Shown: positions 22,712 to 25,887 of the stretch, piece by piece
Layout of the letters: each line of letters opens with the position of its first letter
How positions within the stretch are numbered: position 1 is the stretch's first letter
Origin: a virus
IMG/VR virus record: IMGVR_UViG_3300012950_000023
Location: 1-25,887 of that record
Direction: 5' to 3' (one strand)
Length of the DNA stretch: 25,887 nt
Made by a program: the position numbers and the translations under genes
The notes under the pieces: generated by a model
Seen by the model: only the letters and a program-made list of their open reading frames with translations
The model's database searches: none
What the model was told of the DNA's origin: nothing

Positions 22712-23391
22712 TAATTTTCTCCTAAATCTGTAATCGTAGTAAAAGCAGGGCTAGTCCATCTAACCCCAGATGTTATTTCCTTAATTCCATGCAAATAGTT
22801 CACATCACCTGGATGCGCAATGGCCATTCCAGCTTCAATTTCTAAGTGGATGCCATGGTCAGGATAATAAATATCGCCACCCTCAAAATTATCATTCCAG
22901 TAGATAATTGAATTGATGTCGTAAGTTGGGAACGGATTGGGGGTTCCATCATTTAACTGTTTATCAGAATGTGGGCTTTGACTATTTCCTGGTAGCCACC
23001 GGACGACTACTGGGGGTCTCATGTATACCCTGTAATTAAATTTCTCTTCAATAACGCTCTTGATCTTTATGTTGTATTTATCAACGAGGTTATATAGTTC
23101 TGGATATTTCCTTCCAAGAATTTCCGAATTACACATACGATCCCACCAATAAGAAGCGTCATAGATGCACACGCCTTCTTCATTGAAGATGTCAGGGCTG
23201 GGATTATGCCACTCGTTAATATCTTCTACTAATTCTTGGACTCTTATTAGATCATCAGCCTCTACGAAATTTTTCTTTATGATGATTTGATCACTGGAGT
23301 TGCCAAAATGACCCGGCTCTATTAAAGAAAAATCAAAATCTACATGCGAATTGTTCTCCGGCATAACGTTTAGCCTATCAGAAACAAGCAT
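22711..23391 (-). CDS. 2OG-Fe(II) oxygenase (FEGGD subgroup)
   Basis: The 226-residue protein has VVRWLPGNSQSPHSDKQLND with His141 and Asp143, IIYWNDNFEGGDIYYPDHG at 162-180, EAGMAIAHPGDVNYLHGI with His201, and Arg211 in GVRWTSPAFTTI. The set is complete. The N-terminal segment (VEDINEWHNPSPDIFNEEG) is longer than in its neighbour and contains aromatic-rich WWDRMCNSE. The ATG used is the first; an internal ATG ten codons in is an alternative. The peroxidase-like gene ends 11 bases upstream. Confidence 0.87.
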   Translation of the reverse strand: MLVSDRLNVMPENNSHVDFDFSLIEPGHFGNSSDQIIIKKNFVEADDLIRVQELVEDINEWHNPSPDIFNEEGVCIYDASYWWDRMCNSEILGRKYPELYNLVDKYNIKIKSVIEEKFNYRVYMRPPVVVRWLPGNSQSPHSDKQLNDGTPNPFPTYDINSIIYWNDNFEGGDIYYPDHGIHLEIEAGMAIAHPGDVNYLHGIKEITSGVRWTSPAFTTITDLGEN

Positions 23392-23402
23392 TATTAGGCG
23401 GT

Positions 23403-24446
23403 TTATTGAACCCCTTTTTGAACCCCTTTACCGACTTTGAACTTGGTTGCATATTCCGCGTGGTCAGCTCTAACTGTTTCACTCGGTAATGACCATTTCC
23501 CCTCTGCCACAAAGGTGCTTTCTGTGGGCTGCTTTCCCAATAGGTGGTCTATGTCCTTACATAGGATGGACAAGGATTCGTCGATTCCACGTTCCTGTTG
23601 GGCATTCGGGTAAATCATTTGTCCATTTTCATCTATGTAATTTGCTTTAGCCACTTCCGGAAGTATTTTGCCATCTTTGCCAAACCACTCAGGGTCACTC
23701 CAATCGGGTGTTTTTATGTCTGGAGTTTTCCACCAAGAAAAGAATTGCCCATCTGGATTTCGTTCTCCAAGAAGGAACCCATTGGCATAACGTCTGAACC
23801 CTGCCCCTTCTCTGGTAATAAGAAACTTTTCAAAGTTTCCCTGAAGTCCGTAAAATCCTTTCTTACTGGTGTCAATTTCTTGTGGTTCCGCAGACCAAGG
23901 GCTTGCTTCGTAGTGGTGTGGCAAGTTATTTTCATCTCTTGGAAGGTTGGCACAACCAACTAGATCTTGCCAAAATGGATGCATTTCCTGTTCATATTGT
24001 GCACCTGGCTTCCACTCTGGATCGTATATGTGCTTATCAAATCTCCCATTAGTTAATTCAGAAAACTGGAATTTAACTCCATAGTTATTTTGAGCATATC
24101 TTTCAGCTATTTGACCAGGTGTTAAATTTTGGTATCCACCAGTTTCTTCATTATCAGCGAATGCTTCCAGACCGTCGTTAAACTCGCCGTACCCATGACA
24201 GGTGAAGTCATCCACAACGATGGCTCTGATTTGAAAATCATCCTCATTTTCATAGTGTTCATCTAGCGCTTTGAGCACAATCATCTGTGGATAATTGCCA
24301 CAACCGGCAGCAATATTGAAAACAAGAGTTACTTTTCCTTTGCAGTCATCCATAATGTCTGGGTTTTCCCCATCTGCTGACGCAATTTTATGATCATAAA
24401 GATTTCTCATATCCTCCATATTACCCCTTAAAGTCATATCTTCCAT
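23403..24446 (-). CDS. Glutathione-peroxidase-like protein, extended
   Basis: I choose ATG 24446 (347 residues). An upstream ATG at 24668 only adds a low-complexity reading of the FPP repeat. Residues about 20-55 carry the GPx entry: KGKVTLVFNIAAGCGNYPQM at 36-55 with Cys49 in the peroxidatic position of N-A-S-x-C/U-G. Then come DDFTCHGYGEF (Cys83, in the place of FPCNQF), YAQNNYGVKFQFSELTNGR near 118-136, and GNFEKFLITREGAGFRRY at 203-220, which matches the GPx WNFEKFL...G...RR end. The catalytic Gln and Trp are replaced, so activity is uncertain. The last 120 residues are an unrecognised extension, and the total is twice the usual 160-200. The fold class is thioredoxin-like. A protective role in an O2-using gene cluster would make sense but is inferred. 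Confidence 0.7.
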   Translation of the reverse strand: MEDMTLRGNMEDMRNLYDHKIASADGENPDIMDDCKGKVTLVFNIAAGCGNYPQMIVLKALDEHYENEDDFQIRAIVVDDFTCHGYGEFNDGLEAFADNEETGGYQNLTPGQIAERYAQNNYGVKFQFSELTNGRFDKHIYDPEWKPGAQYEQEMHPFWQDLVGCANLPRDENNLPHHYEASPWSAEPQEIDTSKKGFYGLQGNFEKFLITREGAGFRRYANGFLLGERNPDGQFFSWWKTPDIKTPDWSDPEWFGKDGKILPEVAKANYIDENGQMIYPNAQQERGIDESLSILCKDIDHLLGKQPTESTFVAEGKWSLPSETVRADHAEYATKFKVGKGVQKGVQ

Positions 24447-24460
24447 ACTACCCCTTAAAG
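24407..24460. repeat. 27-bp tandem duplication of a translation-start region
   Basis: Two 27-base copies (24407-24433 and 24434-24460) differ at two positions. On the minus strand each holds TTTAAGGGGTA, a start-type ATGGA and ATATGA. The upstream copy supplies the stop of the FPP-repeat gene and the ATG at 24446. The downstream copy supplies an in-frame second ATG at 24419. The peroxidase-like protein therefore has two near-identical AAGGGG-ATG initiation sites nine codons apart. Confidence 0.85.
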
Positions 24461-24888
24461 CCCGGTGGGAAGTGAGGTGGGAAATGTGGTGGGAAATGTG
24501 GTGGGAAATGAGGTGGGAAGAACGGTGGGAAAAACGGTGGAAAGAATGGGGGAAAGAATGGGGGAAAGAACGGTGGGAAGAATGGGGGAAAGAACGGTGG
24601 GAAGTGAGGTGGGAAGAACGGAGGAAAATACGGAGGAAAATGTGGATTATATTTGGTGTAATCAACAACCTGTCCCAACAGATAAGTGGTTCCAGCAGGT
24701 TGGACCTGACTCTGAACCGTATCTACTAAGCCGGCACTCCCTGAAGGTGCGTCAGTCTCACTGACAGTACCTACAACGAATCCAAGTGATGTGATTTGAC
24801 TGTTGGCATTACTGGTTGTTTGACCAACAATGTTGGACATATCGTTTCGTCTGGGTAAGTCTTTACCCTGTCCGCTTTGTGTAACCAT
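24448..24888 (-). CDS. PASTA-like protein with (F/H/Y)FPP repeat tail
   Basis: I choose ATG 24888, two bases after the upstream stop, giving 146 residues. Residues about 17-78 read like one PASTA domain: ITSLGFVVGTVSETDAPSG, then VQSQVQPAGTTYLLGQVVDY, i.e. the G-F/L-V-x-G-x-V...S-Q-x-P-A-G-T...G-x-V-V core. Residues 83-142 are 15 tandem four-residue units (HFPP, YFPP, FFPP), and the protein ends GFKG. PASTA domains bind peptidoglycan-type ligands in bacteria. A Phe-Pro-rich rod with this head would suit a virion tip or envelope-contacting protein. It sits between a tail-fibre gene and the peroxidase-like gene, both on the same operon. The PASTA call is moderate; the repeat is unambiguous. Confidence 0.75.
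   Translation of the reverse strand: MVTQSGQGKDLPRRNDMSNIVGQTTSNANSQITSLGFVVGTVSETDAPSGSAGLVDTVQSQVQPAGTTYLLGQVVDYTKYNPHFPPYFPPFFPPHFPPFFPPFFPPFFPPFFPPFFPPFFPPFFPPHFPPHFPPHFPPHFPPGFKG
24464..24643. repeat. 12-bp x15 repeat array encoding (F/H/Y)FPP
   Basis: Fifteen in-frame 12-base units run without interruption; on the plus strand they read like GGTGGGAAATGT, GGTGGGAAGAAC or GGGGGAAAGAAC. Each encodes one xFPP unit on the minus strand. Two frames besides the real one are also open across the array, which produces long spurious reading frames on both strands. Copy number is likely to vary between relatives. Confidence 0.92.
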
Positions 24889-24890
24889 AA

Positions 24891-25887
24891 TTAAGCCACA
24901 ATGTCTCCGTAAACCAACCATGTATCAGTTGCGTATTTAACAATAGTAGCAACACTGTATTGGGCACGCAACTTTAAGCCTGGTGACGAAACTAATGTGA
25001 CACCCGATCCGGCAGTGATAGTTGTTTGTCCAGCCCCATAGTTAATAATGGTCATCAAGGTGCCGTTATCAAACGCAACACTTGAGTTTGGTGGAACAGT
25101 GAAAGTGTTAGCACTACCAACGTTCATCCAAATATAAGAAGATTCGTCTGTTAGGACTGCTGTGTGATCAGCTGATCTAGTGGTTCCGGTAGCGTGGACA
25201 GTCCATCGACCCCAAGTTTTAGAACCTTGATATCCGAGACTGTTTCCACTGGCATCAATTTTCGCCGTGAGAGTGTTACTACCACTGTAGAACCCAAGAT
25301 AGGCACCAGAGCCAGTACCTATGTAAGTATTAGTACCAGCAGTGGCGATAATGTACTCACTACTGCTGGCACTGTTCATGTCCTTAGTTTTCATACCGAT
25401 GTAATCGGATGAACCAATAGGAATACGACCTATTTCGAAACCGCCGTCGTAATAGGCAGTTTGCCCACCCGGTACTATCGGGTTGAGGTTGATGTTTTGG
25501 TTGTATTCCCAAGCATCCTTCGAGTTGGTCCATGCGATGGTGTAGTCAGCGGCACCCTTTAGGGTTAGACCACCACCATCGGCTGTGGTGTCGTCAGGAG
25601 AAGCAACAGAACCGAGTTCAATGTTCTTATCGTCAACAGTGATTGTTGTCGAACTAATCTCCGTTGTGGTTCCACTAACCGTAAGATCTCCTGTAATTGT
25701 GACCTTGCCGTCTGCGGCGATTGTCATTCTTTCGGTGCCACCAGTGTCAAAGCGGATGATGTCTTCGTCTGAAGATTCCTCAACTTGGATTTTTGTGTCA
25801 CCATCAGCGTCCTCAATCGAGGTTGCTGAGAAATCAGAAGTAAGAGCAACTGTTCCAGTCTCATTTGGAAAAGTAATTGTTCGGTCA
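24891..25887 (-). CDS. Tail-fibre protein, 5' end beyond window
   Basis: The frame runs from TAA at 24891 to the window edge; the first complete codon starts at 25886, giving at least 331 residues. The start of the visible part reads DRTITFPNETGTVALTSD, a module repeated in tail fibres of marine T4-like phages. It is followed by GTERMTIAADGKVTITGDLT, TITVDDKNIELGS and a long Ser/Thr/Gly-rich beta region. The C-terminal about 70 residues (NTFTVPPNSSVAFDNGTLMT, then GSGVTLVSSPGLKLRAQYS and TDTWLVYGDIVA) are a common phage fibre end domain. It should be a receptor-contact or distal fibre protein on the virion. The internal ATG at 25727 is not the true start. It ends two bases before the PASTA-like gene. 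Confidence 0.88.
   Translation of the reverse strand, partial: DRTITFPNETGTVALTSDFSATSIEDADGDTKIQVEESSDEDIIRFDTGGTERMTIAADGKVTITGDLTVSGTTTEISSTTITVDDKNIELGSVASPDDTTADGGGLTLKGAADYTIAWTNSKDAWEYNQNINLNPIVPGGQTAYYDGGFEIGRIPIGSSDYIGMKTKDMNSASSSEYIIATAGTNTYIGTGSGAYLGFYSGSNTLTAKIDASGNSLGYQGSKTWGRWTVHATGTTRSADHTAVLTDESSYIWMNVGSANTFTVPPNSSVAFDNGTLMTIINYGAGQTTITAGSGVTLVSSPGLKLRAQYSVATIVKYATDTWLVYGDIVA

Noticed and set aside
24464-24643. CRISPR-like array
   Set aside because: The 12-base units are contiguous, without spacers, and encode a regular xFPP peptide.
24447-24668. N-terminal extension of the peroxidase-like gene to ATG 24668
   Set aside because: The extra 74 residues are just another frame of the 12-base FPP repeat; the ATG at 24446 follows an SD and the previous stop.
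1-25887. tRNA genes, integrase, insertion sequence or rRNA
   Set aside because: I looked for cloverleaf-like stretches in the few gaps and for recombinase or transposase motifs in the frames and saw none; the gaps are too short.

Overview
The window looks like a stretch of a large tailed marine phage, most likely a T4-like (cyanophage-type) myovirus or an uncultured relative. The reasons are dense, overlapping, co-oriented genes; tail-fibre modules typical of marine myoviruses at both ends; a viral-type flavin halogenase; and many 2-oxoglutarate/Fe(II) oxygenases. No terminase, capsid, polymerase or tRNA gene is visible, so the virus group and host are inferences. Base composition is AT-leaning by eye, and no gap longer than about 300 bases lacks a gene.

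Layout. (1) 1-2482, minus strand: a truncated lipoprotein with a papain-like core and a very acidic tail, preceded by a small two-TM protein. (2) 2531-5221, minus: a small helical protein, two related Gly-rich fibre-like proteins (one with a His/Asn-rich insert) and a small beta-rich protein. (3) 5276-7283, minus: a DUF6065-like protein, a Rossmann-like (possibly methyltransferase-like) protein and two small proteins. (4) 7319-11467, minus: an oxygenase, a flavin-dependent tryptophan-type halogenase, an oxygenase-like protein without its metal ligands, another oxygenase, and two small proteins. (5) 11549-16013, plus: five small or medium genes that partly mirror block 3, then three tandem oxygenases, the first fused to a fibre-like N-terminal module. 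(6) 15988-23391, minus: oxygenase, NAD-binding protein, two oxygenases, a TauD-type dioxygenase with an extra C-terminal domain, a SET-domain protein, DUF6065, a hotdog thioesterase and two more oxygenases. (7) 23403-25887, minus: a glutathione-peroxidase-like protein, a PASTA-like protein ending in a (F/H/Y)FPP repeat, and a tail-fibre protein cut by the window edge.

The main observation is an island of eleven apparently catalytic 2OG/Fe(II) oxygenases plus one degenerate copy within about 16 kb. They are translationally coupled to a halogenase, a SET methyltransferase, a thioesterase, a dehydrogenase-like domain and a peroxidase-like protein. Five of the oxygenases form one paralogous family, found on both strands. 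The island is flanked by Pro-, Gly- and His-rich fibre-like proteins. One possible reading is a viral modification system acting on virion adhesins or on a host metabolite or peptide. That is a hypothesis; the sequence shows the genes and motifs, not the substrate.
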